A DNA stretch of 20,537 bases from Ophiothrix spiculata (GCA_000969725.1 JXSR01S046445.1); one strand, 5' to 3'. Positions 1 to 8,859 are shown, counted from the first letter of the stretch. The notes: generated from the sequence alone by a model not told the origin. Translations and numbers: made by a program.

Positions 1-11
1 TACAACAAATA

Positions 12-104
12 CCAGTTGGACCTAGTTGAAACCTAGTTCAATCCAGTTGAACATAGTTAAGCACAGTTCAACACAGTTGAGATTTCCAACTGGTTTCAAC
101 TGGA
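12..104. repeat. Degenerate ~11-bp minisatellite with inverted end
   Basis: Six or seven imperfect copies of a unit close to CAGTTGAACA/CTAGTTGAAAC run from 12 to 80. They are followed at 85-104 by the same motif in reverse orientation (CCAACTGG, then CAACTGG), so the last part can fold back on the first. The repeat abuts the first recognisable residues of the decayed gene that starts at about 108, so it may mark an insertion or intron edge that cut off the gene's N-terminal part. It may also continue to the left of the window. Confidence 0.7.
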
Positions 105-491
105 ATTTTGACCTGGGCTACGACATCTTTTGGTATCCTACCAATCCTCCAAGCCCCTGCTGACAACAATGATACCATGACAACAGTGATCAACAGGTTT
201 CAGGATATCTGTAGTAGCTTAGGACAAACAAACACTATTATCTTTACAGATCAACTGTTGTATGCCAGAGGAATGGAATTAATTTGGGCAAGCCCAGAAA
301 AGTACAGCAATGTAATTATGATGATGAGAGGCCTACATATACTATTCAACTGGCTGAAAACAATAGGGAAACACATGGAGTGTACAGGTCTTGATGATGT
401 GTGGGTCGAGGCTGATGTCTTAGCTGAAATAACTTCGGAAGCAGTAATGCAGGGTAAACAGTACCACCGTGCAGTAAGAAGCCACACCTTA

Positions 492-681
492 GCTCAGGCC
501 TTCTGAAATAGCGGCCTGCGGTTCAAATCTGGCCCGCGAACTACTTTCAATTGGCCCTTCGATAGCCTCTGGAATACAGAAGTATATAGGAAAAGCATTG
601 AAAAGGGTCTTTATTTGGCCCTCCAAGATGTATTTTTGAACTGACGTTTGTCCTTAATGGCCCGCCAACAAATTTGATTGG
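492..681. mobile_element. ~189-bp insert inside the decayed gene (unclassified)
   Basis: The family protein reads smoothly from RAVRSHTLA (ending near 491) to YEALFRIYW (starting near 684). The DNA between does not fit and brings a stop at 504-506. About 189 bp, a multiple of three, separates the two matching points, so the frame is the same on both sides. GGCCT occurs at both edges (497-501 and 680-684) and could be a short target duplication. The insert has four GGCCC motifs (531, 553, 617, 659) and a GGTTCAAATCT string near 520 that resembles a Pol III B box. No GT...AG intron borders sit at the expected points. It could be a degenerate non-autonomous transposon or SINE fragment; its class is unknown. 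Confidence 0.5.
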
Positions 682-1827
682 CCTATGAGGCACTCTTTCG
701 CATTTATTGGAGCAAATTTCAAGAATGGCTGAAGGCAAATGGACGAGACTTGGCCATTATCAGCAAGGAAATAGCCGACATATCTAATGCTTTCTCCTCT
801 AATCCAGCTGGATACAGTGATGTAAAGTATACATAATGCTGTGGAATCATTCATGGCTGCATGCTCTTCATTGCAAGATCTAATTAAAGAGTTTGACAGA
901 GAGCATGGGAGTGATCCAATTTTTTCATTTTGGCGAAGCTACATAGCAATGGTTGAAGTGCTCCTTGATTTTGTACGAGAGGGTAACTGGAGGCTGCATT
1001 TGGAGACATTTGTTGCAATGTTACCATGGATGGTGATTTATGATCATCGCAATTATGGAAAATGGGGTGCAGTCTATCTAGCTGATATGTACAACCTGGA
1101 GAAAAATGCCCCTGAGGTGTATGAAGAGTTATTACAAGGCAACTTTGTTGTTAAGATGAGTAATAACAGGTTTAATCAAGTTCCTGTTGATCAAGAAACC
1201 GAATGGGTGAACCGGATCTGCAAAGTTTCCAATGGCATAATCGGCATCACTAGGAAATTTTTATGACACAGCCCGTGACAGATTTTGTACAACCTGGTCA
1301 GAGTTTGGTGAATCAATTCACACGCTTCAAGGTGTTCAACCTCAGACTTGAGAATACTGATGAGGTATCGTCAACCCCACAATGCACGAATCTCACAGCT
1401 CTGTCAACTAAAGATGTTACTACTCTTGCAATAGAAGAAGCGCTGTTGACGGCATATGAACGTAGCAAGTAATGCTAGAGGAGGTCAATGAGAAGTTGGT
1501 CAACAAAACAACTGACTTCTATGAACCCACCAAACGAAACAACTCGCAAAACAATGGCATCCTTGTACAAAATGTCATATATAACAAAAGAAAATAAAGC
1601 TATAGCCGTAAAAGCTGATAGAAAGTTAATGCAAAAGTTGTTCAATGCTTCAAGAGCCGGTCGACATGAAGGTTATTTTAACTCATGAGCTTTCAAGATA
1701 TCCTCACTCCTTGGCAAAAACAAATGGCCAAATGAATTCTACTCCTAAATCACAGATACTATCCATTCTTTCTGCTGACGTCCAAACTCCAAATGAAGTA
1801 CCAGCATCAGATGAAATTCCAAGGACA

Positions 1828-2310
1828 TGTGTACTTATCGATGGACATGCATTAATTCAAGCACTAGGAAAGCCAAGTAAATGTAGTTCATTTAATGACT
1901 ATGCACATGTGTTTGTCGGGCAAGTTAAGAAACACTTTAAACATGTTAAAGGTGGTGCAACAAGAGTGGATGTAGCATTTGCCCGGTACATCGGAAATGC
2001 CTCGATCAAGTCGACAAGTCATTATGCTGTAAAACGATCAAAGTACAAACGATTGATCGTTATTTGCAGAGATACAGATGTCCTTCTCCTCCTCATGTAC
2101 AATTTTGGTGTAGACGACTTGGAAGTGTGGATGGTCAGTGGAACGAAGAAGAAAAAAAAAGTGTTACCCTATTCATACCATGACCCGAAAGTTGCCAGAA
2201 GGAGTGCTCCCAAACATCATAGGCTTTCACGCTCTGACTAGGCTGGATGTGATACTGTGTCATCATTTAGTGGATATGGCAAAAAGACATGCTGGGGCAT
2301 ATTCATCAAA
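1828..2310 (+). other. PIN/FEN1-like nuclease core within the pseudogene
   Basis: Three motifs occur in the order found in FEN1/XPG-type nucleases. The first is an acidic residue after a hydrophobic strand (VLIDGHAL, Asp codon at 1840). The second is RDTDVLLLL with Asp codons at 2071 and 2077, comparable to the D-x-D pair of FEN1. The third is HALT-GCDTVSSFSGYGKK with Asp codon at 2251, which resembles the LLGCDY..GIGPK helix-turn region of FEN1. Two frame changes fall inside: one at the A9 run near 2150 and one at 2238-2244, between HALT and GCD. The glutamate-rich block that, from memory, family members carry shortly before the D-T-D motif is not visible. The fold assignment is inference from motif order. 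Confidence 0.5.
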
Positions 2311-2635
2311 TATCCACAACTTTTGAGTGGTGTAGGGAGGAATGGTGAAGTTGAAGATGTTGAAGAGTTTGTATGCCGATTATACAATTCCGATGATGTC
2401 AAAAATGGTGTCAACAGACCCAGGTCTTTGATGTTTGATCACGGGAAAGTAGCACTAGAGATGTTGCCACCAACAGCTGATGCCTTACTGTTACACCTCT
2501 CACGAGCAAATTATCAGGCAAGTGTATGGCTTCAAGCGGACAAGTTGAATATTGATGTCGGTCCTCCACTTAATGTTGCTGGATGGCAAGGAACCCGAGA
2601 TGGTTTGGAGATGACTTGAGACTATTCCATCTAAG

Positions 2636-2749
2636 TGTGTTGAATTGGTCACTTGTGGATGTCAGTCTAAATGCAAAAGTGCAGCATGTAAATGTTTCAA
2701 GAGTGGTTTGATGTGCATGGGTGCATGTGAATATCATGCAGAAGGCTGC
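2636..2749 (+). other. CXC (tesmin/TSO1-like) cysteine cluster, C-terminal remnant
   Basis: Frame 2 after a stop at 2612-2614 reads a cysteine cluster whose core is CGCQSKCKSAACKCFKSG, followed by LMC, MGAC and EGC. Spacing is C-x-C-x3-C-x4-C-x-C-x6-C-x3-C-x6-C. The CKCFKSGxxC centre matches the C-x-C-F-x-S-G-x-x-C centre of tesmin/TSO1 CXC domains, which bind zinc and DNA. The frame closes with TGA at 2786-2788. It directly follows the block ending in WLQAD, so it is the tail of the same decayed protein. It lies outside any long open frame and would be missed by ORF calling. Confidence 0.7.
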
Positions 2750-2771
2750 CTAAACCCAGGCAGCCTTCTGC
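2738..2771. repeat. Perfect 14-bp stem, 6-nt loop hairpin at gene end
   Basis: GCAGAAGGCTGCCT (2738-2751) and its exact reverse complement (2758-2771) flank the loop AAACCC. It overlaps the last codons of the decayed gene (AEGCLNP, then GSLLP). A perfect 14-bp GC-rich stem is conspicuous in this AT-rich window. Confidence 0.85.
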
Positions 2772-2788
2772 CTAACTTTATCATTTGA

Positions 2789-4600
2789 GTTGAAAATTGA
2801 TCTTCCATTGTTCATGAAATGCATGTCTGAAGTTAAAATTCAACTGCATGTCAAATTGTTTTAAAATTATTTTCAGAATTTCAATGTAAGTAGCATCCTT
2901 CCTACTTTAACACATGCCTACGTACGCTTGATACTCAGATCAGAACAATATGGAATTGAGATATTCAATGTTTTTGCAGTTTCTATATCCATTTTTGTCA
3001 TCTCATTTTGCCTATATTGATCAAAATACATTTTCAAACAGTACAAATTGATAGCTTTTGACAGTGTAATTCATATGCATGTTCATTAAATAACGTTGTT
3101 CCTTAAAATCAACATAAATTCATGTATTTTTGCAAATCAGACTTAAATTAAGCAATACACCTTTAAACTTGACCTTTAAGTGTTATTTTTATCAACATTG
3201 TGACGCCTTGACAATGATTCTGAATTGTTAACACAAACATAAACTTAAATCAAGTCTGTCCTGACACTTTTCAATAACAATTTGAATGGAAGTCCTTACA
3301 AACATTTATCATTTTGCTAACCAAAATGAACAAATTTTATATTGTAATTTTGCAAAACAAGCGTGAATGGTTATGAAATAATGCACCTTTAAAGTTGAAC
3401 TTGACATTTATATGTTATCAATAACAACATTATAATGTCCCAGGGAGTGTCTTATATATTCTGTATGGTTCCAATATAAATTTAAGTAGAGTAATAATGT
3501 TTGAAGTTTAGTCAAGTAAATAAATGTTTCAGATCAGAAAGATTGCGAAATAATCAAGATTTAATATGCAGAAAAGTCTTTATTTTCTTTGTTTTTTGTA
3601 CTCTAATATTGCTAATATTGACCAAAATATACTTCAAATGAAGTTAAACTTGGTATATTCTGAAAGAATATCATTTAAAGATGTGAAAAACTGAAAAATC
3701 ATTTTTACCCCCAGAATGACCTTGAAAATTATTTTTATTTTTAGCACCGCCCCTGACGTGAAAGCTTACCCTATGGGGACTTGATCTAGCATGGGTGCAT
3801 GCTTGTAACAAAAAATGCCCGGACCCATATTTTTTGAAGACTTTTTGGCTGTTGGCTGACTGTCTGTATTCAAATCCATGAGGAAATGTTAGCTAAGAAA
3901 TGTGTAAATGGCCTGTAGCCAGCATGTCAGTTATAAAGGCTTTGGTTTCCTTCATGCGTGATCAATATGATCTCATCATGTTTACTCTGGCTTTCTTTCC
4001 CTGAGTTTGTCTATTTTAAATTTGAATCCCAACAATTGAAATTGCTTGATGCTAGACTTCTGTCAGATTGCACGCAGTACATGCACAAATGACATATCAG
4101 GCAGAGTTTTCGTGAGAGTCTAAGTCAATCGATGCCCATCGATTCAATCTTAATATATACACCATGTTTGTCATACAAAAAAGAAAGAAACCATGCTATA
4201 GATGTGCTTATTTACAATTCATTAAGTATGCCGCAGCCGTGATTGGGTCAATTCTAATGAAATAACCATGTAAATGAGATCTTAAATTTCCTTTCTTCAA
4301 CACCAGTCAATTATTTCGTGGGCAACAATCTACTCATATTGCTTTTCTTTATTCACTTAAATACTCTGAACAGCCTACAGGATACATACTACTAGCATGA
4401 TTGAACCAATTCAGAAAACCTCATTTTCTTTAGTGAATCAATCTAGAAAAACTTATTTTTATTTGAGCTACTTGTTCCCTGAATTGTTATCAGTAAACAA
4501 TTTTGCTGATTTGTGAAATATTTTGTGAATTATGATTGTTACATTTTGAACTTTTTTAAACATGTGTGTGTAAGGGTATTGTTTGAATTCTGCAGGTATT
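2789..4600. other. Non-coding AT-rich stretch
   Basis: No convincing gene was seen on either strand. Two loosely similar segments around 3120-3205 and 3350-3440 share CCTTTAAAnTTGA followed by GTTAT...AACATT about 227 bp apart, suggesting an old diverged tandem duplication. TTGAYCAAAATA occurs near 3019 and 3618. These are faint traces only. Confidence 0.6.
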
Positions 4601-4604
4601 CCGA

Positions 4605-4678
4605 TAGTCCATCTAGATCACAAGCGAGCACCGTGCTCACGCTTCGAGTTCGCTTGCGAGGTCCATCTAGATGGACTA
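4605..4678. repeat. Nested palindrome, CpG-bearing, 14-bp outer arms
   Basis: TAGTCCATCTAGAT (4605-4618) and ATCTAGATGGACTA (4665-4678) are exact inverted copies. The right side is also a perfect 16-bp palindrome by itself (GTCCATCTAGATGGAC, 4661-4676). The interior holds AAGCGAGCAC/GTGCTCACGCTT and a second CTCG/CGAG pairing, so the whole 74 bp can form a compact cruciform or hairpin. The interior is rich in CpG, unlike its surroundings. It may be a tiny foldback transposon or a binding-site cluster. Confidence 0.75.
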
Positions 4679-4690
4679 GTATTCTGACTA

Positions 4691-6344
4691 CTTCATAAAT
4701 TCTCAGTAAACAGACATTGTACTAAAAGCCAGATGCATTGATCAGACAGGATTGCAAGCATACCTATAATTTAAAGGGTACCAGCGGAAACATCTCATGC
4801 AATGTTATACTTTTTACAAACATTGCAAGACTTTCAGTCTTCATTGAACAACCAGAAAAGCAGTTTTGCTTTCATGTTATTCATGATTCTAACTTTAATG
4901 TCAGAACATTTACCGACTTCAATATAGCTATTTCATTTTTAGCATTCAGAATTTCATCACTGTAATAAATATTTCCCTATTTCTGGCCTCACTTCTGCTT
5001 TCAGAACATAATTCCATTTAGCCTTAATGACCATTGGCCCCTGATCACTGTATCAAATTCCTATTTTCATTTTATAGCAAATATGGCATGCCAGTGTTTA
5101 CATTGCTTTGATGGCAGAGCATTGATAGCTGGATGATATATTTTGCACAATATTGTCATGGTTCAGTCAGTGTCAGACATTCTAACAATGCTTCACATTA
5201 TTATGGTTCATTTGATTAGTAAGGTGTGTAGAAACAATTTCACAATATTACAGTCATATATTTCATTAAATTTCTGAAGTATTTGTCACTGAACACATGC
5301 TTTCAGACAGACAATATTTGGCTTTGCTGTGGTTTGCATACATGGATGAACTAAGTGGTCACTTGGTAAACCATCAGACTCTTATTAGGGGGAGGGGAGG
5401 AGGATGAGATAAGATACAGTACACTTGGTTCACAAAAGCAAATCAAATGTATTTGTAAATCTATGTAGTTTTATGATTGATGCATTTAGAGTACTTCTTT
5501 TGTGAAAAAAAGGCCTTTAATATGACAATCAAAGTCCAAAACTTTTCTAAGCTAAAAAATCATCACCCGACAAAAGCAATGAAACATTCATACGCACTAA
5601 ACGCCCCAACGCAAACCAAAACGCAACAAGGGCAGTGCATTGTGAAGTTCCACTGCACTCCCGCGTACTTTTTATTCTTACGTTCTGATTGGCTATGTGA
5701 CACACGGAGTATATGAATATTTTGATCACAAAAAAAGTATATTCATTTCAGTGTGATGTGATGCATTTTAACAATTATCAAAAAGGGTCTTTTAATGTGT
5801 TATGTCACACAGACAACTGAATATAAGGGTTAACAGTCTTGACACAGTCTTGTAATAGTTAATGCAAATGTGTTTACAATAGTTATATAGGTGTTTAACT
5901 GAGAACATTGTGTTTGAGGATAGTTTTGCGTCTAGTCCATATTTTTGGTTCTGTGTGTGCCATGTCTTCTGTAATGGTGTCCCTAGCAGCTTGTAATCTG
6001 TGGTCAGGTCCTAGACAGCTCACTATATTATTCCAGATCCCAAATGTTCACCCATGAGTTCATTATCAAATTTATTTGACCCAAAATATGCAACTAAATT
6101 CAGCATGACATTACTGTTATTGCAACTTCAGGCTACCAGATCCACATATTTCTCCTACACATTCTTATAATCTTTGACAGAACATGCTCTGTGGGTGAGC
6201 ATAGACGGTCTACAGTAAGATTGTTTATGGGGTGAGTAATCAAATTGGTGATATACTGCCATATCCTAGGAAGAAAATGCCAGATTTCTAGCGATAGGGA
6301 ATTTGATCATTTATGTTATAAGAAATATGTTGGTTTGCTGTGAA
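4691..6344. other. Non-coding stretch
   Basis: No gene is supported. The open frames near 4738 and 5477 are short, low-complexity and carry no recognisable domain. Around 5640-5700 there is a small hairpin (GCAGTG...CACTGC) and an ATTGGCT (inverted CCAAT) string, neither enough to call a promoter. The stretch ends at the truncated 5' edge of the LINE. Confidence 0.55.
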
Positions 6345-8657
6345 ATTTCATCTAGCAGATATGGATCCGATCATCATGTAGTTAGGTGCAAAATTAATCG
6401 ATTTAAGCCATCTGCTGAGAGACGTTCATTTACCACAAGATGTTTTCGTGATTTGGATATTGATAAATTTACATCTGATCTTGCTGTTGCCACGAAATCT
6501 ATTCTCGACACTACTGATCCAAATATTCAAGCGGAACTTTATAATAATAACATCAGAGAGGTTCTTGACCAACATTGTCCTTTGAAAACTCGTACTCAGA
6601 AATTAATTAAAAATCCAAAATGGTATACTGATGATGTCATTTCTGCGAGACGTGAACGACGTAAGTACGAAAGGAGATGGAGAAAAACAAAGTCGGATGA
6701 AGATCGTCAAGTATATCTTATGCAAAATGACAAAGTTAACAAACTTATTAGTGACAACAAAACAACATATTTTCAAGATACTTTGGCAAATTCAAATGCT
6801 AAAAATATGTATAAAACTCTTAATTTTCTGTTAAATAGTTCTGTTCAAAAACTTCCTTCGAGTGTGTCAAATGTTGAGTTGTGCAATAGATTTGCCTGCT
6901 ATTTTAGCGACAAAGTGTGTAAAATAAGATCTGAACTTGACCAAATGTGCAATACCAATAATGTTTCATCAGGCGTGTCAAATGATGGTGTTATGTCTAC
7001 TACTTCCAATAATAAGGTTTCAGTACAACCAATCCAGTGCAATATGAAATGTGATGATACTAATATTCCACATTTGAAGTGTTTTTCTGATGTGACTGAA
7101 GATGAGGTTAAAAAGATCATTGGAAACCTTCCGAACAAGACCAGCCCTTTAGACCCACTTCCCACGTGGTTATTAAAACGTTCTGTTGATGTTTTGTTAC
7201 CAGTCATCCAGTCTATCATTAACAATTCCTTCAAATCTGGTGTTTTTCCACAGATCTTGCGTCAAGCTGTCATCACTCCATTGATTAAAAAGCCCACCCT
7301 TGATCCAGATGTTTTAAAGAATTATCGCCCTGTTTCCAACCTTCCGACCCTTGGCAAATTAATTGAATACCCCTCTGTTTCTAGGTTTAAACAACATATT
7401 CATGATAACAATCTCACTGAAACCTACCAGTCTGCTTATAGAAGTTCTCACAGCACCGAAACTGCCCTTCTGAAAGTCTCCAATGACATGTACGTTGAGC
7501 TTGATAAAGGTAAAGCGATCATGCTGGTTCTTTTAGACCTTTCGTCTGCATTCGATACAATTGACCATGAAATTCTCATTAATCGGATGCAGACGGAGTA
7601 TGGTATTACTGGTTCCGCCATTAATTTTTTCAGTAGTTACTTAAAAGATCGCACAACCAGAGTCTCCGTTCTTAATGAATATTCTGATTATCATCCGCTT
7701 AAATATGGTGTTCCACAGGGCTCGATTGCGGGTCCACCAATTTTCACTGCGTATGCGCAACCTGTCACAGGTATTATTAGGAGTTTTGGGATTGGGTATC
7801 ACATCTATGCTGACGATACACAACTCTATGTCAGTTTCGATCCCAAGTCTGAAGACGACATTGTTGCTGCAAAAACCAGGCTGACAGAATGCATCACTGA
7901 GATACGATCATGGATGCTTGCGAATAAGCTCCGACTTAATGATGCAAAGACGGAGTTGTTCGTTATTTCTTCAGCCTGGTATGCTGAAACTTTGTCTTCT
8001 TTGTCTTTGAAAATTGGTGAATCCGTAATTGAGCCATCTAGCTCAATAAGAAACCTTGGTGTTATTTTTGATAATAATCTTTCCATGAAGGGTCATGTCA
8101 GCTCATTGTGTAAAAGCATTAATTTTCATTTGCGCAATATTAGTAAAATCCGAAAGTACATTGACCAATCTACATGTGCACATGCAGTGAGATCTCTTGT
8201 TCTATCTAGGCTCGACTATTGCAATTCTTTACTTGGTGGCTTATCTTCCTCTGATTTGTACAGGCTTCAGAAACTCCAGAACCGCGCGGCGCGTCTTATC
8301 TATCAGGTCCCCAAACGTACTTCTGCGTCTCCACTTATGCGGGAATTGCACTGGTTGCCAATCGAGCAGAGAATAGGATTCAAGATCTTACTGCATGTGT
8401 ACAACAGTGTATTTAAATTATCTCCAATTTATCTTCAGAATCTCATTAGCAAGTACAACTCGGGTCGCCAAGGCCTTAGATCTAACAAAGATATCACTCG
8501 TCTTTCAATCCCCGCCACAAAGAAGACCGTCGGCGACAAAAGTTTTTCCACACTTGGGCCTAAATTATGGAATAATTTACCCTCGGATATTCGTCTAGCC
8601 CCAAATGCTCAGGTTTTTAAAAAGTTGTTGAAAACATATCTCTTCCCTAAAGAGTAG
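6303..8657 (+). CDS. Non-LTR retrotransposon reverse transcriptase, 5'-truncated
   Basis: This is the ORF2-type polyprotein of a CR1/L2-like LINE, which copies its own RNA at a nicked target site. The endonuclease is lost except for its last motif, SDHHVVRC (about residues 22-29). The reverse transcriptase follows: NKTSPLDPLPTWLLK (fingers), NYRPVSNLPTLGKLIE, AYRSSHSTETALLK, motif A LLDLSSAFDTIDH with catalytic Asp412, motif B GVPQGS at 469-474, motif C YADD at 502-505, and a NLGVIFDNNLSM thumb motif. A C-terminal segment has LDYCNSLLGGL, LQNRAARLIY, HWLPIEQRI, LGPKLWNNLP and FKKLLKTYLF. There is no stop or frameshift across about 2.35 kb, and the frame ends in TAG. The first codon is TTG and lies in or near flanking DNA; the true start was upstream and is gone. 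GSIAGPPIF after motif B differs from the usual GSVLGPLLF. All three catalytic Asp are present. Confidence 0.92.
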   Translation: MIIYVIRNMLVCCEISSSRYGSDHHVVRCKINRFKPSAERRSFTTRCFRDLDIDKFTSDLAVATKSILDTTDPNIQAELYNNNIREVLDQHCPLKTRTQKLIKNPKWYTDDVISARRERRKYERRWRKTKSDEDRQVYLMQNDKVNKLISDNKTTYFQDTLANSNAKNMYKTLNFLLNSSVQKLPSSVSNVELCNRFACYFSDKVCKIRSELDQMCNTNNVSSGVSNDGVMSTTSNNKVSVQPIQCNMKCDDTNIPHLKCFSDVTEDEVKKIIGNLPNKTSPLDPLPTWLLKRSVDVLLPVIQSIINNSFKSGVFPQILRQAVITPLIKKPTLDPDVLKNYRPVSNLPTLGKLIEYPSVSRFKQHIHDNNLTETYQSAYRSSHSTETALLKVSNDMYVELDKGKAIMLVLLDLSSAFDTIDHEILINRMQTEYGITGSAINFFSSYLKDRTTRVSVLNEYSDYHPLKYGVPQGSIAGPPIFTAYAQPVTGIIRSFGIGYHIYADDTQLYVSFDPKSEDDIVAAKTRLTECITEIRSWMLANKLRLNDAKTELFVISSAWYAETLSSLSLKIGESVIEPSSSIRNLGVIFDNNLSMKGHVSSLCKSINFHLRNISKIRKYIDQSTCAHAVRSLVLSRLDYCNSLLGGLSSSDLYRLQKLQNRAARLIYQVPKRTSASPLMRELHWLPIEQRIGFKILLHVYNSVFKLSPIYLQNLISKYNSGRQGLRSNKDITRLSIPATKKTVGDKSFSTLGPKLWNNLPSDIRLAPNAQVFKKLLKTYLFPKE

Positions 8658-8859
8658 ACGTTTTTAATATTTGTGTTTTACTCTGTGTAAATAATATACC
8701 ATGTTTTATCAACTTTTTAATAGTGGGTTCTCCATATTGTGGTTTTAACTTTCTTATATTTTATGTGTATTTTATGATTATATATTGTGAAGTGCTTTGG
8801 TCTTTTTGGAAAGGCGCTCAATAAATGAATAAATATGAATGAAAGTATGAATATGAATG
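6345..8859 (+). mobile_element. CR1/L2-like LINE copy, 5'-truncated
   Basis: The copy runs from the last endonuclease motif to a short tail of ATGAAT/ATAAAT units. The 5' break, near 6345-6365, is placed where family resemblance stops; the left side shows no endonuclease residues in any frame. Truncation at the 5' end is the usual result of incomplete target-primed reverse transcription. The 3' UTR is about 200 bp (8658-8859) and has AATAAA at 8820 and 8828. No clear target-site duplication was found by eye. The clade (CR1, L2 or another Jockey-superfamily branch) is inferred from the RT motifs and the 3' hairpin. Confidence 0.85.
8791..8859 (+). other. LINE 3' end: hairpin plus ATGAAT-rich tail
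   Basis: AGTGCTTT (8791-8798) pairs with AAGGCGCT (8811-8818), using three G-U wobbles, around a 12-nt loop. It is followed by AATAAATGAATAAATATGAATG and related units to 8859. CR1/L2-type elements characteristically end in a small hairpin followed by short tandem repeats that their reverse transcriptase recognises instead of poly(A). Confidence 0.65.

Larger units (their letters stand above)
108..2788 (+). pseudogene. Decayed PIN/FEN1-like nuclease-family gene with C-terminal CXC motif
   Basis: One protein can be followed through all three forward frames. Blocks in order: 108-491 frame 3 (GILPILQAP, PEKYSNVIMMMRGLHILFNW, HMECTGLDDVWVEADVLAE, QGKQYHRAVRSHTLA); 681-833 frame 3 (YEALFRIYWSKFQEWLK); 835-1260 frame 1 (EGNWRLHLETFVAMLPWMVI, NYGKWGAVYLADMYNLEK); 1259-1348 frame 2 (YDTARDRFCTTWSEF); 1352-1469 frame 3; about 1481-1545 frame 2 (VNKTTDFYEP); about 1545-1660 frame 3 (AIAVKADRKLMQKLF); 1657-2150 frame 1 (LTHELSRYPHSLAKTNG, VLIDGHALIQALG, RDTDVLLLL); about 2150-2238 frame 2 (KKCYPIHTM, GFHALT); 2245-2586 frame 1 (GCDTVSSFSGYGKKTCWG, PPTADALLLHLSRANYQASV); 2588-2785 frame 2. 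In-frame stops lie at 504, 834, 1264, 1349 and 2612. The block order matches a multi-copy metazoan family I know only as uncharacterised proteins (recalled, not searched). The number of breaks is too high for introns or sequencing error alone. The N-terminus is missing; the TTG at 108 is only an open-frame edge. No working product is expected. Confidence 0.85.

Noticed and set aside
515-530. Pol III B-box-like GGTTCAAATCT suggesting a tRNA gene
   Set aside because: No A box at the right distance and no cloverleaf could be found; at most it hints at a worn SINE in the insert.
1263-1472. Separate small gene in frame 3
   Set aside because: Only its later part (after 1351) continues the decayed family protein. 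Its first part overlaps the true frame 2 block YDTARDRFCTTW, so it is a fragment rather than a gene.
2149-2160. Frameshift at the A9 run taken as a sequencing error that would rescue the gene
   Set aside because: Even if this one is an error, at least eight other frame changes, several stops, the insert and the missing block remain.
5477-5716. 79-codon frame with a nearby inverted CCAAT string
   Set aside because: The start is an ATG but there is no domain, no splice sites of note and no supporting promoter beyond a common motif.
2789-6344. Possible CRISPR or regularly spaced array
   Set aside because: No regularly spaced identical repeats were found; the AT-rich similarity is irregular and the DNA appears eukaryotic.
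6899-7234. 111-codon reverse-strand frame inside the reverse transcriptase
   Set aside because: It is the antisense shadow of a clear coding region and shows no motif of its own.
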